From: an uncultured Methanobrevibacter sp.
GTDB lineage: Archaea; Methanobacteriota; Methanobacteria; Methanobacteriales; Methanobacteriaceae
Assembly (NCBI GenBank): GCA_902783085.1
Contig: CACZPT010000048.1
Coordinates: forward strand, 1 to 5,638
Direction of reading: 5' to 3'
DNA: 5,638 nucleotides
Shown piece by piece: positions 5,590 through 5,638 of this stretch. Position numbers and translations under genes: made by a program. Position 1 is the first letter of the stretch. Each line of letters opens with the position of its first letter. The notes under the pieces were generated by a model. The model did not search any database, was not told the DNA's origin, and saw only the letters and a list, made by a program, of their open reading frames with translations.

Positions 5590-5638
5590 TCATCCAGCCA
5601 TTTTTTCTGTTACATATTTGATTAAATACTCCTTTTTC
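5590..5638 (-). CDS. Partial CDS, C-terminal tail of an unidentified protein
   Basis: On the - strand an open frame enters from the right edge and ends at TGA 5592-5590. It encodes KKEYLIKYVTEKMAG, a basic, tyrosine-rich tail. I do not recognise the family and the piece is very short. Its interest is the EKMAG ending, which is identical in codons and frame to part of the partial gene at the left edge of the window. The 106 bases between this stop and the Hsp20 start hold that gene's promoter candidates. It could be a chance open frame. Confidence 0.35.
   Translation of the reverse strand, partial: KKEYLIKYVTEKMAG

Noticed and set aside
1..5638. A novel multi-gene defence or mobile system
   Set aside because: No nuclease, transposase, integrase, toxin-antitoxin or phage-like gene is visible; all complete genes belong to known metabolic or chaperone families.

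Overview
The window looks like a stretch of an AT-rich archaeal chromosome, most likely a Methanobacteriales methanogen such as Methanobrevibacter or Methanosphaera. This rests on the gene content (an archaeal-type ornithine cyclodeaminase-like protein of the TIGR00300 LOR/SDH family and a DUF447 flavin-barrel protein), TATA-like boxes rather than bacterial -35/-10 pairs, oligo-T terminator candidates, GGAG/AGGAG ribosome binding sites and very low GC. The genus is inference.

Layout from left to right: (1) 1-93, a probable C-terminal tail of an unidentified upstream gene, followed by a T8 run. (2) 185-3122, a two-gene operon on the + strand: the TIGR00300 ornithine cyclodeaminase-like protein overlaps adenine deaminase (ade) by 8 bases. 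(3) 3119-3766 on the - strand, a DUF447 protein whose stop codon shares a TTAA palindrome with the ade stop, so the two convergent genes have no space between them. (4) 3767-3842, a 76-bp divergent promoter region with a perfect 10-bp inverted repeat whose arms both read TATAAAAAGT outward. (5) 3843-4850 on the + strand, a double-SIS-domain sugar-phosphate enzyme that keeps the Glu/His pair of FraB/FrlB-type deglycases but lacks other GlmS isomerase residues. (6) 4851-4893, a convergent terminator region with an 11-bp perfect inverted repeat centred on the next stop codon. (7) 4881-5483 on the - strand, a small heat-shock protein (Hsp20) with an unusual N-terminal 11-residue repeat. (8) 5484-5589, its promoter region. 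(9) 5590-5638, a probable C-terminal tail of another - strand gene running in from the right edge.

The genes are mostly ordinary metabolism and proteostasis. The first two could cooperate loosely: both are predicted to release ammonia, one while turning ornithine into proline, the other while turning adenine into hypoxanthine. No defence system, CRISPR array, mobile element or RNA gene is visible. The less ordinary points are the hendecad-repeat extension on the Hsp20, the symmetric divergent promoter, the shared stop palindrome, the active-site pattern of the SIS protein, and a 16-base inverted match at the two window edges that encodes the same EKMAG peptide in both flanking gene tails. For two genes the longest frame begins at a codon overlapping the ribosome binding site, so the annotated starts here are moved downstream to 185 and 5483.
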